DNA from: 2-01-FULL-39-28 sp964436165
Lineage (GTDB): Bacteria; Patescibacteriota; Minisyncoccia; 2-02-FULL-40-12; GWA2-44-9
Assembly: GCA_964436165.1 (NCBI GenBank)
Contig: CAYTBY010000020.1
Span: 1 to 21,620, forward strand
DNA length: 21,620 nucleotides
Direction: 5' to 3'
The position numbers and the translations under genes are program-made. Shown in pieces: positions 14,524-21,547 of this stretch; position 1 is the stretch's first letter; every line of letters begins with the position of its first letter. The notes under the pieces are model-generated. The model was not told the origin of the DNA. It was given only the letters and a program-made list of their open reading frames with translations, and did not search any database.

Positions 14524-16008
14524 GTGTTTGAATGGCTCTCGGATCGAATCGGAAGATTCTACTGTCAATTAGGAGAAGTAACCGGCATTGGTGCCACCTG
14601 CCATCTCCTAAGAATTTGCGGCAAGACCATACTCATTGATTTCGGAGTAGCAATATCCAGAAAGGGAGAGTTTCAAATTCAAGGAGTTCCGGCGGGCAAC
14701 TTTCTAATTGGTACCCCCATCGATCTGATAATCATTACTCACGCCCACTTGGATCACTTTGGAGCCATTGCCAGATTTACCAGACATCATCCTGAAACCA
14801 AAATAATCGTTTCTAAATCAGCTCTCGCGGCTATTGCCTATATGCTTGCAGATTCTTTACACATCATGGAGGGAGAAATATCTACCGCTTCACGTCTTGG
14901 TATTAGTCTGGGTGAGCCCCTTTTTACCGAGCAAGATCGTCTAAATTTTCTTTCCAATCCCAACCTGATTGCTGTTGACCTTCCCTCTTGGCTAGATACC
15001 GAGAAAGTTCTCGGCAAGAGCTGGGCGGAATGTAGGATTGGTTTTCCTGATTCCGGCCACGATATTGGAGCAATGATGTCATTCATTACTGACCCGTTGG
15101 GTCGACCTTACCTAGTCACCGGCGATGTTTGCAGTCATGATCAGATATTTATCAAGGGCGTAATGTTACCCGACAAATCATTTTGCGGAGATTTCTTTGA
15201 CCGGCCCGGCCTGGTAATGATTACCGAGATGACCAACGGCGCCAAGCCAATGACCGAAACCCCGGAAGAAATCCTGGTCCAGCTTGGAAAAAAACTAAAA
15301 GAGGTATCGGCTAAAAACGGCCTTGCCCTTATTGCCGCCTTCAGCAAAAACCGATGTTCAAAGATGGCCTTGGCCTGTATCCAGCTGGGTTATGTACCGT
15401 TCGTTGATGGCTCCGGCCGAACAATGATGAGAATCGAACTCGGCAGTGAAGTTGTTGATCAATTACTCAAGTCCGGTAAGCTTATCTTTGCCAATGAAGG
15501 CGCGGGCAAGGAAAATGCCAGAATAGCCAAAGAACAAAGGGCCGCTCTATTTAATGGAGAGATGGGCTTTCATCCCTACATTGCTCCGTCCGGAACGCTT
15601 CAGGGCGGACATTCTGTAAGTGCCGCTAACATCATTTTGTCGGGAAAAAATAACGCGGTTATCTTCCCCGGATATCTTTTCCCAGATTCCATCTCTAAAC
15701 AGATATATGACATGACGAGGGGCCATACCGTTGTCCTTGATGTCTGGAACAATCTCCGACACCGCTTGGTACCGACACCAGTCAACGTAAGATGTGAAGT
15801 CTGCCACTTTGATTTCACTTCCCACGATAAACAAGAAAGACTGGTGCAGAGATCAGTACTTGCAAAACCAGAAATTCTCATTTGCCACCACGGTGATGAG
15901 CAAGCTTTTACGGCTTACCCAGAAGCTCTTCTGGGAAGATACGCCGAACTGAACATGCCCGCTCCCCGCATTGAGAGAGGCGGCCACCTAAAAACAATAC
16001 AGTTTTAA
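14524..16008 (+). CDS. Beta-CASP family metallo-beta-lactamase, probable RNA-processing nuclease
   Basis: The protein has 494 residues from GTG 14524, fixed by GGGGAGG 6 nt upstream. The MBL core has THAHLDHFGA (H73, H75, D77, H78), DSGHDIGAM (H179) and VTGDV (D201). The beta-CASP insert follows from about 230 to 400, and the C-terminal motifs are DFTSHDKQ (H434) and ICHHGDEQAF (H455/H456), as in RNase J/CPSF-type RNA endo- or exonucleases. All expected metal ligands are present, so the enzyme is probably active on RNA, or less likely DNA. It is longer than most prokaryotic CPSF-like proteins (about 430-470) and has no N-terminal KH domains. It is not obviously RNase J itself, which is larger with a C-terminal extra domain. 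It forms a single-gene unit with a strong promoter and terminator. Confidence 0.85.
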   Translation: MFEWLSDRIGRFYCQLGEVTGIGATCHLLRICGKTILIDFGVAISRKGEFQIQGVPAGNFLIGTPIDLIIITHAHLDHFGAIARFTRHHPETKIIVSKSALAAIAYMLADSLHIMEGEISTASRLGISLGEPLFTEQDRLNFLSNPNLIAVDLPSWLDTEKVLGKSWAECRIGFPDSGHDIGAMMSFITDPLGRPYLVTGDVCSHDQIFIKGVMLPDKSFCGDFFDRPGLVMITEMTNGAKPMTETPEEILVQLGKKLKEVSAKNGLALIAAFSKNRCSKMALACIQLGYVPFVDGSGRTMMRIELGSEVVDQLLKSGKLIFANEGAGKENARIAKEQRAALFNGEMGFHPYIAPSGTLQGGHSVSAANIILSGKNNAVIFPGYLFPDSISKQIYDMTRGHTVVLDVWNNLRHRLVPTPVNVRCEVCHFDFTSHDKQERLVQRSVLAKPEILICHHGDEQAFTAYPEALLGRYAELNMPAPRIERGGHLKTIQF

Positions 16009-16031
16009 ATTAATTAAGACCGTCACCTTAT

Positions 16032-16075
16032 ACCCCCACTTTTTTGTAGCAAAAAAGTGGGGGTCTTGACTTTTT
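16032..16075 (+). terminator. Intrinsic terminator of the beta-CASP gene
   Basis: A perfect 15-bp stem, ACCCCCACTTTTTTG (16032-16046) with CAAAAAAGTGGGGGT (16050-16064), has a 3-nt loop. It is followed by CTTGACTTTTT. The stem has a GC lower half and an A/T upper half. The tail overlaps the next promoter's -35. Confidence 0.8.
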
Positions 16076-16094
16076 ATAGATGTTTTGATATAAT
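16066..16094 (+). promoter_or_regulatory. Near-consensus promoter of the 595-aa gene
   Basis: TTGACT (16066-16071), 17 bp, TATAAT (16089-16094). It begins 2 bp after the terminator stem, with the T-run inside the spacer. The predicted +1 is near 16101. Confidence 0.85.
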
Positions 16095-16100
16095 GTTAAT

Positions 16101-16239
16101 TGATAGTAGCTCCTTAACTTTATTCCGGCAGCTTTAAAAGGAGGCAAAGCCGCCGCACACAGACCGTATCATCAACCCGTCACCCGTCACGTAAAACTCG
16201 TTTTTACCAGCCAAGCTGGTCAACCTCAAGGAGAGAGAG
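16101..16239 (+). promoter_or_regulatory. Leader of the 595-aa gene
   Basis: About 139 nt with no ORF of note. AAAAGGAGG near 16136-16144 is a perfect SD core with no start codon within reach. A 6-bp hairpin ACCAGC/GCTGGT (16206-16211, 16215-16220) stands just before the working SD AAGGAG (16228-16233), which is 6 nt from ATG 16240. Confidence 0.5.
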
Positions 16240-18027
16240 ATGAATCCTACAATGGAAAACGCCTTCGCAAACGCGAAAGAGGTAGGGATCAAGGAATCCG
16301 CAACCAAACCGACAGGAAGAGGAACACCGGTGGTCGGAGAGGTTCCTCGGCTATCCAACGCCGATGTTCACGCCCGACGCATGGCCCGCCAAGAAAACCG
16401 AGGCGCTGCCGCGGTAGTCATCGGCGAGTCTGTTATAACAGACTATGTCGAGATCAACGAAGAGCAGCGCGGTTACGAGCGCAAGCTTGAACCACTTAAG
16501 GCAAAGGGTTCGGCCATGATTCCCGTTGAACAGGTGAACATGGCTCGAGCAGATCTCGAGGCCAAAGTCAGAGCCTGTGAGGAAGAGTTGACGGCGCTGA
16601 CAGCCGAGAACCCCTTCATCATCACAGCAGTAGCACAGCGGGAAGCACTTCGGGCTTCGGCTCGAAGCGACATTCAAGCCTTCAAACAGCTTGATCCAGC
16701 CAACTACGACGAGGAGGCGGTTCGAAAGATGCTCGGAAACGCCGTCCTGACCGGTACCCTCAAGGTAAGTGGCGGCGACTACGTTGCCGCCGTGGAAGAC
16801 TCTGTCCTTCAGCAGCTTGAAGGTCGAGTGGAAGACTTCTTCGTAGCTATCAAAGTGCTGCGAGAAGAGAAAAATCAGGAGAGAGCCGACCGCGTAAAGG
16901 CGTACCTCTTGAGCGACCGCAAGCCCAAGGATGGAGGCGAGTCTCCACTTGAAGCAGAGAAGAGAAAGAGCGGCCGTGTCTCCTTTACCCGGCTTCGGTC
17001 TGGTGAAGGCCACCGCGCCTTTGTTCCTGTTTTCGGAAAAAACAAGAATGAAGCTGGTGACAGAACGGGCGCCGAGTACTTCATGGGTGAGGTGTTCGTC
17101 GAAAGACAGGACGGCAAGCCGACTGTCACCAAGGCCAGCCGAGTCGGTTTGGCCGAGAGGGTGTTCTACTCCTACGATCGGACGAAGAACGGCCATCGTG
17201 AGAGGGGTAGCGTCGTCGTTCCCTCGGATCTGGATAAGATCCAGCCGATCTTCCTGCGCGAATCACTTCAGCGTCAGTTGGTCAAGGACACCGAGTCGGC
17301 CGATCGTCGGGATAAGGCCAACGCCCTCGCCACCGTCGAGAACTACCCAGACGCACAGACATTCAATGATTTCTGTTTTGGCGGCAAGCCGGGGCGTTGG
17401 ATCGACAACAGCGAGTGGATACCCGAAGGCAGGCAGCGGCCTTCTCACGTCACCTACCACCTGGTGAGTGACGGAAAGCAGTTCCAAATCGGCGAGGCGG
17501 CATGTGATCTCAAGGAGATCGACGAGGACTTCTTTGGGAAGTACATGGTGCCAACACCGCTGTCGACTCTGTCCACGGACAAACGGTGGCTGGCCAAAGC
17601 GGCCAACAACCGCGAGTTCGAACGTGACTGGGAGCTCCGTCGAGCTGCCAGCAAATACCCCGAGGTAACCTTCATCACGAAGGAAAACCTCGGAAACGTT
17701 TTCGGCCTCAACGGCGTCGACGGCATGTACGCCGGCGGATTCCGATGGGATCAGACCCGAAACCTGAAGGACAGGACCGATGCTCCTAAGTGGGCGTATG
17801 GCGGATGCATCGTCGAGAGACGAGGAGAGAAGATACACTACTCCTACACCTCACCGGGTGTAGCCGAAAATCTGCTCGCCGAAGAGCAGAATGCGTATCC
17901 AGTCGCAGACCTTCCGAAGTGGACCCGAACCGTGTCCAAAGGCATGTGGACAGCGGTAACCAGGAACGGCGAAACCGTTCCCAACCACCTCAACTCTGCT
18001 ACCAAGAAGCCTAAGTCAGCCGAATAG
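16240..18027 (+). CDS. GC-rich orphan protein, 595 aa, function unknown
   Basis: I recognise no family. ATG 16240 has a good SD. There is no signal peptide or transmembrane segment. Residues about 70-150 look like a coiled coil (EEQRGYERKLEPLKAKG, ARADLEAKVRACEEELTAL). Charged helices follow to about 250 (LREEKNQERADRVKAYLL). The C-terminal ~330 residues are mixed, with many Trp/Tyr/Gly and short patterns such as FGGKPGRWIDNSEW, NVFGLNGVDGMYAGGFRW and YTSPGVAENLLAEEQ. Composition is unlike its neighbours: bases 16561-16620 have 35 G/C of 60, against 28 of 60 in ftsH 20041-20100, and codons tend to end in C or G. This suggests transfer or selection for a different codon set. It has one of the best promoters in the window and tandem terminator hairpins, so it is likely well expressed. 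Confidence 0.8.
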   Translation: MNPTMENAFANAKEVGIKESATKPTGRGTPVVGEVPRLSNADVHARRMARQENRGAAAVVIGESVITDYVEINEEQRGYERKLEPLKAKGSAMIPVEQVNMARADLEAKVRACEEELTALTAENPFIITAVAQREALRASARSDIQAFKQLDPANYDEEAVRKMLGNAVLTGTLKVSGGDYVAAVEDSVLQQLEGRVEDFFVAIKVLREEKNQERADRVKAYLLSDRKPKDGGESPLEAEKRKSGRVSFTRLRSGEGHRAFVPVFGKNKNEAGDRTGAEYFMGEVFVERQDGKPTVTKASRVGLAERVFYSYDRTKNGHRERGSVVVPSDLDKIQPIFLRESLQRQLVKDTESADRRDKANALATVENYPDAQTFNDFCFGGKPGRWIDNSEWIPEGRQRPSHVTYHLVSDGKQFQIGEAACDLKEIDEDFFGKYMVPTPLSTLSTDKRWLAKAANNREFERDWELRRAASKYPEVTFITKENLGNVFGLNGVDGMYAGGFRWDQTRNLKDRTDAPKWAYGGCIVERRGEKIHYSYTSPGVAENLLAEEQNAYPVADLPKWTRTVSKGMWTAVTRNGETVPNHLNSATKKPKSAE

Positions 18028-18029
18028 TC

Positions 18030-18051
18030 CTCTCGGGCGCCCGCTCGAGAG
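18030..18051 (+). terminator. GC-rich hairpin after the 595-aa gene
   Basis: CTCTCGGGC pairs with GCTCGAGAG around a 4-nt loop (9 bp, one G-U), 2 bp after the TAG. No T-run follows directly. It is the first of two stacked hairpins and may protect the 3' end or assist the next one. Confidence 0.5.
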
Positions 18052-18054
18052 AAG

Positions 18055-18105
18055 AACCCCCACGCCAAACAAAAATATTGTTCTGGTGTGGGGGTTGATT
18101 TTTTT
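18055..18105 (+). terminator. Intrinsic terminator of the 595-aa gene
   Basis: AACCCCCACGCC (18055-18066) pairs with GGTGTGGGGGTT (18085-18096), 12 bp with one G-U. The 18-nt loop can itself pair AACA with TGTT. GA and seven T (18099-18105) follow. The same arm sequences recur in the ftsH leader. Confidence 0.85.
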
Positions 18106-18123
18106 ATAGTTCCGTGGTATAAT
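18095..18123 (+). promoter_or_regulatory. Near-consensus promoter of the 373-aa gene
   Basis: TTGATT (18095-18100), 17 bp, TATAAT (18118-18123). The -35 overlaps the last two bases of the terminator stem and its T-run. The predicted +1 is near 18130, about 39 nt before ATG 18169. Confidence 0.85.
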
Positions 18124-18168
18124 TACCGAAAGTCCTTTTCCATCCCAAAAACAAGAAAAGAGGCCAGA

Positions 18169-19290
18169 ATGACAGAGACGACTCCGGCTGAACAAAGGTT
18201 AAATCCTGACATTGAAGCTGACAAGATTTCAAGTGCTTATACCGACGTAGCCATGATCACTCATCCCGGATTTGACGAGATATCGGCGAAAGTTCTGCTC
18301 GAGAGATTTCTGAACGCTGAACTTGGAGTTCATTCATTCGCGAACTTCCTTAATTTACCGGATACAGAGATAGACGACCTTGAAGCGGCGGGGATATTCG
18401 CTATTGACCTGGGCAGAAACCAGTACAAAGTCAGGAAGTGCCGTTCAGCAACAGAGGTTGTTGCCAAAGAATACAGCGTTGAGTTGACTGGGAGTGAGGC
18501 TGAACTGGTTGACCTCGCCAACCAAGACAACGAATCTGGGCTTTTGAATAAGTATGTTGATGCAATGTCCACCCCTTGGGCCTTGCGTAAACTGTACGAA
18601 ATACAGGCCTATGGCTCTAGTCCCGAAGACGTTGTTGCAAGAATGAGCCATGTTATTTACACCTGGCTTAGATACAAAGACGGCGAACAAGACTTATCTC
18701 GAGAGACCGACGGACTATACACCGAGTTTCCTGATTTGATCGAAAAATTCAGGTTAGCCAGACCAAAAGGCGATTTCGCATTCAATCACTTCACCACCTT
18801 GCGCTACCTGCGTGATATGTGGCGCATTGGGATCCCGGTTGAAGAAATCAGAGAACGAACAGAGTACTGGATAACGGCCCATCAGGAAGTCAGGAGTGCC
18901 ATCGCCGAAGGCGAGAGGCAACTTGCCTCATTAACGCCGACTAGCCTTAGAATCGGCCAACTGAGTGGCCTCGTCCTTGAAAGTGGAGACCCATTCATTA
19001 ACCGCGCGGCTCTATGCAAGTGCGATATCATTGTTGCCAAAGACTCCTTGACTGGCCACGCACTTATTGCAACCCATGGCCTCAATACTGGCCGCTTGGC
19101 CAGAGCTCTGGCTCGACAAGAGCCGGAAAAATGGTTCGAAGTCCGAGGCTGGATTGTAAATGGGGGTCTGCGAAATCGCGGGACCAGAGCGACAAGGCTT
19201 ACGACAGGAGAACTCGTGGAGATGGTTGGAAAATTTCCGCCACAACCACCTGTCGCCAACCGCACTATGGCAGTGAAAGGAAAAAAATAA
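18169..19290 (+). CDS. Possible degenerate DHH/MYG1-like protein, 373 aa
   Basis: ATG 18169 has AAAGAGG 6 nt upstream. The open frame reaches back to 18088 but would translate the terminator and promoter. The N-terminus reads DVAMITHPGFDEISAKVLLERFL, similar in pattern to the first metal motif of MYG1/DHH-type phosphoesterases (TH.G..DE..A...L). AGIFAIDLGRNQYKVRKC then RSATEVVAKEY stands where those proteins have a D.G..YDHH motif followed by a Ser/Ala-Thr helix. The C-terminus (IIVAKDSLTGHALIATHG...RGWIVNGGLRNRGT) recalls a DHHA1-like substrate domain. The DHH triad is not visible, so if the relation is real the protein is probably catalytically altered or dead. This assignment is from pattern memory and is uncertain; otherwise it is a hypothetical soluble protein. 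It is a single-gene unit with its own promoter and terminator. Confidence 0.72.
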   Translation: MTETTPAEQRLNPDIEADKISSAYTDVAMITHPGFDEISAKVLLERFLNAELGVHSFANFLNLPDTEIDDLEAAGIFAIDLGRNQYKVRKCRSATEVVAKEYSVELTGSEAELVDLANQDNESGLLNKYVDAMSTPWALRKLYEIQAYGSSPEDVVARMSHVIYTWLRYKDGEQDLSRETDGLYTEFPDLIEKFRLARPKGDFAFNHFTTLRYLRDMWRIGIPVEEIRERTEYWITAHQEVRSAIAEGERQLASLTPTSLRIGQLSGLVLESGDPFINRAALCKCDIIVAKDSLTGHALIATHGLNTGRLARALARQEPEKWFEVRGWIVNGGLRNRGTRATRLTTGELVEMVGKFPPQPPVANRTMAVKGKK

Positions 19291-19298
19291 CAAACAAG

Positions 19299-19336
19299 GC
19301 CCCGCTCTTTCTACGAGTTGTGAGAAAGAGCGGGGC
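19299..19336 (+). terminator. Terminator hairpin after the 373-aa gene
   Basis: A perfect 14-bp stem, GCCCCGCTCTTTCT (19299-19312) with AGAAAGAGCGGGGC (19323-19336), has a 10-nt loop. It starts 8 bp after the TAA. The tail TATTAAATTACTT is only partly T-rich, so termination may be less than complete. Confidence 0.7.
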
Positions 19337-19378
19337 TATTAAATTACTTCGGGAATAAGGACCAAGCAGTCAATCAGC

Positions 19379-19407
19379 TTGATAATCAATACAATTTAAG
19401 CTATAAT
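19379..19407 (+). promoter_or_regulatory. Strong promoter of ftsH
   Basis: TTGATA (19379-19384), 17 bp, TATAAT (19402-19407). The predicted +1 near 19414 gives a leader of about 140 nt that begins just before the 5' arm of the inverted repeat 19423-19554. Confidence 0.85.
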
Positions 19408-19422
19408 AACGTATTGTAATGA

Positions 19423-19554
19423 ATCCCCACACCAAACAAGAATTTGCTTTCAGCGAATCGAGTGGGGAATCACTACCAATTTATAATCCATGACTTCGGA
19501 CGGTTGGCTACTCTTTCAAAGCGTTGCTAACTATTCTTGTTGTGGTGTGGGGAT
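19423..19554 (+). promoter_or_regulatory. Long inverted repeat in the ftsH leader, 3' arm covers the start codon
   Basis: The 5' arm 19423-19443 (ATCCCCACACCAAACAAG + AAT) is complementary to 19533-19554 at all 21 positions with a single bulged G. The last paired bases are the A and T of ATG 19553. The 89-nt loop has no clear strong structure. The arms match those of the terminator at 18055-18096 (17 of 19 in the 5' arm). The only SD-like sequence (GTGGGG) is inside the stem. Confidence 0.7.
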
Positions 19555-21364
19555 GAAAATCTTCGCTAAATATATACTAATTGTCTCCGCGGTTTTACTA
19601 GCCGCGACTTTTATGGTCGTTCTTTTTGAGTCATCCCAGAACGAGAAACAGACTATCTCCCTGTCGGAACTGGTGGCTAAAATAAACAACGAGGAGGTAA
19701 AACAAATCGCCGTTAAGGGAGAGACGCTGGAAATTAAGCTCGCTGACGACAAAGATATTCTGGCTAAAAAAGAGCCTGGTATTTCCGTTTTTGAAACCTT
19801 AGTCAACCTTGGCGCTGAGCAAACTAAGCTCGCCAAAACAGCTATCGAGATAAAAGAACCGTCGGGCATGGTCGTGCTTCTCTCAAATCTTTTACCGGCT
19901 ATTTTGCCCTTCATATTAATAGTCCTAATCTTCTGGTTTATGTTCCGCCAGGCCCAGAAGGGTTCAATGCAAGCGTTCAGTTTTGGCAAAACAAGAGCCC
20001 GCTTAGCCGGACTCGCTAACGGTAAAAAAATAATGTTCAAAGATGTGGCTGGACTGATTGAGGCAAAAGAGGAGATATCGGAAGTAGTCGAATTTCTCCG
20101 TGAACCGAAAAAATTTCATAAGCTTGGAGCCCGTATTCCGCGGGGTATTCTTCTTGTCGGTACTCCCGGCACAGGTAAAACAATGCTCGCTAAGGCTGTC
20201 GCCAACGAGGCTAACGTCCCCTTCTACTTTGTCTCCGGCTCTGAATTCGTTGAGATGTTCGTCGGTGTTGGCGCAAACAGAGTAAGAGATACTTTTGAAA
20301 TGGCAAAGAAAACTGCGCCTTCAATAATTTTCATTGACGAGATTGACGCTGTCGGCCGTCATCGAGGCGCCGGACTAGGCGGAGGCCATGACGAAAGAGA
20401 ACAAACCCTCAACCAAATACTTGTTGAACTAGATGGTTTCGATACCAACGATGCAGTTATTATTATGGCCGCCACCAACCGGCCCGACATTCTTGATCCC
20501 GCTCTTTTACGGCCGGGTCGGTTTGACCGAAGAATAATTCTCGAGGATCCGTCAATGAAAGACCGGGAGGCGATACTAAAAATTCACTCTCTCGATAAGC
20601 CCCTAGCCAAAGCCGTAAACATAAAAGTTGTGGCCGAAAGAACGCCTGGTTTTTCGGGCGCTGACTTGGCAAATCTGATAAATGAGGCCGCGATACTGGC
20701 CGCAAGAAAAAACCAGAAAGAGATAAGCCAGGAAAATCTTCTTCAGGCAATCGAGAAAGTAATGCTCGGTCCCGAAAGACGCTCACATGTTTTTTCAAAG
20801 AAAGAAAAAGAAATAGCCGCCTATCATGAAGCCGGCCATGCCCTGGTTGCAACTTTTATGCCCCACACTGATCCGGTTCATAAAGTCTCAATAATTTCCC
20901 GAGGCCGAGCCGGCGGATATACCTTGAAACTCCCAACCGAAGATAAGCATCTCCGCTCCCGTTCTGAATTTGAGTCAGAGCTTGCTGTTCTTCTCGGCGG
21001 ATATACGGCCGAAAAACTTGTCTTCAAGGAACTTACCACTGGTGCCTCGAATGATTTGAAGGTCGCTTCCGAACTTGCCCGTAAGATGGTTACTCAATAT
21101 GGAATGTCAGACAAGCTCGGCCCGATTGTCTACAAACAAGGCGAGGAATTGATCTTCCTTGGCAAAGAAATGTCCGGAGAAAAAAGTTATTCCGAGAACA
21201 CCGCTTTTGCCATTGATAAAGAAATCTCCCAATTCATTTCAAAAGCCCTCAAAAAATCACAAGAAGTAATAACCAAAAAGATGGATACCCTAGTGAAAAT
21301 TGCCAAGGAGCTTATCGAAAAAGAGGTGCTGGAACAAAAAGAATACTACGCTTTGGTAAAATAA
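19553..21364 (+). CDS. ftsH: ATP-dependent zinc metalloprotease FtsH
   Basis: The protein has 603 residues, typical for the family. I use ATG 19553, which puts the first membrane helix (KYILIVSAVLLAATFMVVLF) at the N-terminus; an in-frame ATG at 19490 would add 21 unlikely residues. A short extracytoplasmic domain (about 28-108) and a second helix (about 110-131) follow. The AAA+ module has Walker A GTPGTGKT (203-210), pore loop F236-V-G, Walker B IIFIDEID (D262, E263) and the second region of homology ATNRPDILDPALLRPGRFDR (307-326). The peptidase has HEAGH (425-429) with third zinc ligand D501. It degrades misfolded membrane proteins and short-lived regulators at the inner membrane. Pore-loop context GVGANRVRD has Asn where GVGASRVRD is usual. 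It is expressed from its own promoter through a structured leader. Confidence 0.97.
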   Translation: MKIFAKYILIVSAVLLAATFMVVLFESSQNEKQTISLSELVAKINNEEVKQIAVKGETLEIKLADDKDILAKKEPGISVFETLVNLGAEQTKLAKTAIEIKEPSGMVVLLSNLLPAILPFILIVLIFWFMFRQAQKGSMQAFSFGKTRARLAGLANGKKIMFKDVAGLIEAKEEISEVVEFLREPKKFHKLGARIPRGILLVGTPGTGKTMLAKAVANEANVPFYFVSGSEFVEMFVGVGANRVRDTFEMAKKTAPSIIFIDEIDAVGRHRGAGLGGGHDEREQTLNQILVELDGFDTNDAVIIMAATNRPDILDPALLRPGRFDRRIILEDPSMKDREAILKIHSLDKPLAKAVNIKVVAERTPGFSGADLANLINEAAILAARKNQKEISQENLLQAIEKVMLGPERRSHVFSKKEKEIAAYHEAGHALVATFMPHTDPVHKVSIISRGRAGGYTLKLPTEDKHLRSRSEFESELAVLLGGYTAEKLVFKELTTGASNDLKVASELARKMVTQYGMSDKLGPIVYKQGEELIFLGKEMSGEKSYSENTAFAIDKEISQFISKALKKSQEVITKKMDTLVKIAKELIEKEVLEQKEYYALVK

Positions 21365-21504
21365 TCTCCGACGGGGTCCTGTCGCTCCTGAGGCGATTCC
21401 CAGGAAGTTCCTCCTGTGAACCTTCGCCTTGCCACCCCATGGGTACTCAATAAATTTCCGTTCCCATGGGGTCCCCAGTCGCGCCACCCCTCTTAATTCT
21501 TACG
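21365..21504 (+). other. GC-rich structured spacer after ftsH
   Basis: There is no ORF of note. A perfect 10-bp hairpin ACCCCATGGG (21434-21443) / CCCATGGGGT (21463-21472) has a 19-nt loop. Upstream, CCTG-TCGC...GCGA...CAGG and AGGAAGTTCCT can form smaller stems. No T-run follows, so this is not a classical terminator. It could be the ftsH 3' UTR, a mRNA-end hairpin or an unrecognised small RNA. Confidence 0.4.
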
Positions 21505-21533
21505 TTGACTGAGACCTTAAAAATAGGTAGAAT
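21505..21533 (+). promoter_or_regulatory. Promoter of the tRNA gene
   Basis: TTGACT (21505-21510), 17-bp spacer, TAGAAT (21528-21533). The predicted +1 near 21540 is about 8 nt before the mature 5' end at 21548, a short leader for RNase P. Confidence 0.8.
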
Positions 21534-21547
21534 TTAGCATGAATCTT

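Noticed and set aside
16351..17838. Several 60-280-residue ORFs on both strands inside the 595-aa gene
   Set aside because: High GC lowers stop frequency in all frames. None has an SD or promoter, while the 595-aa frame has both.
18088..18168. 27-residue extension of the 373-aa protein
   Set aside because: It would translate the terminator stem and the promoter; the predicted transcript starts near 18130.
19490..19552. ATG 19490 as the ftsH start
   Set aside because: It has no SD and adds a Cys-rich, repeat-derived peptide ahead of the normal FtsH membrane helix. It is kept only as a less likely alternative.
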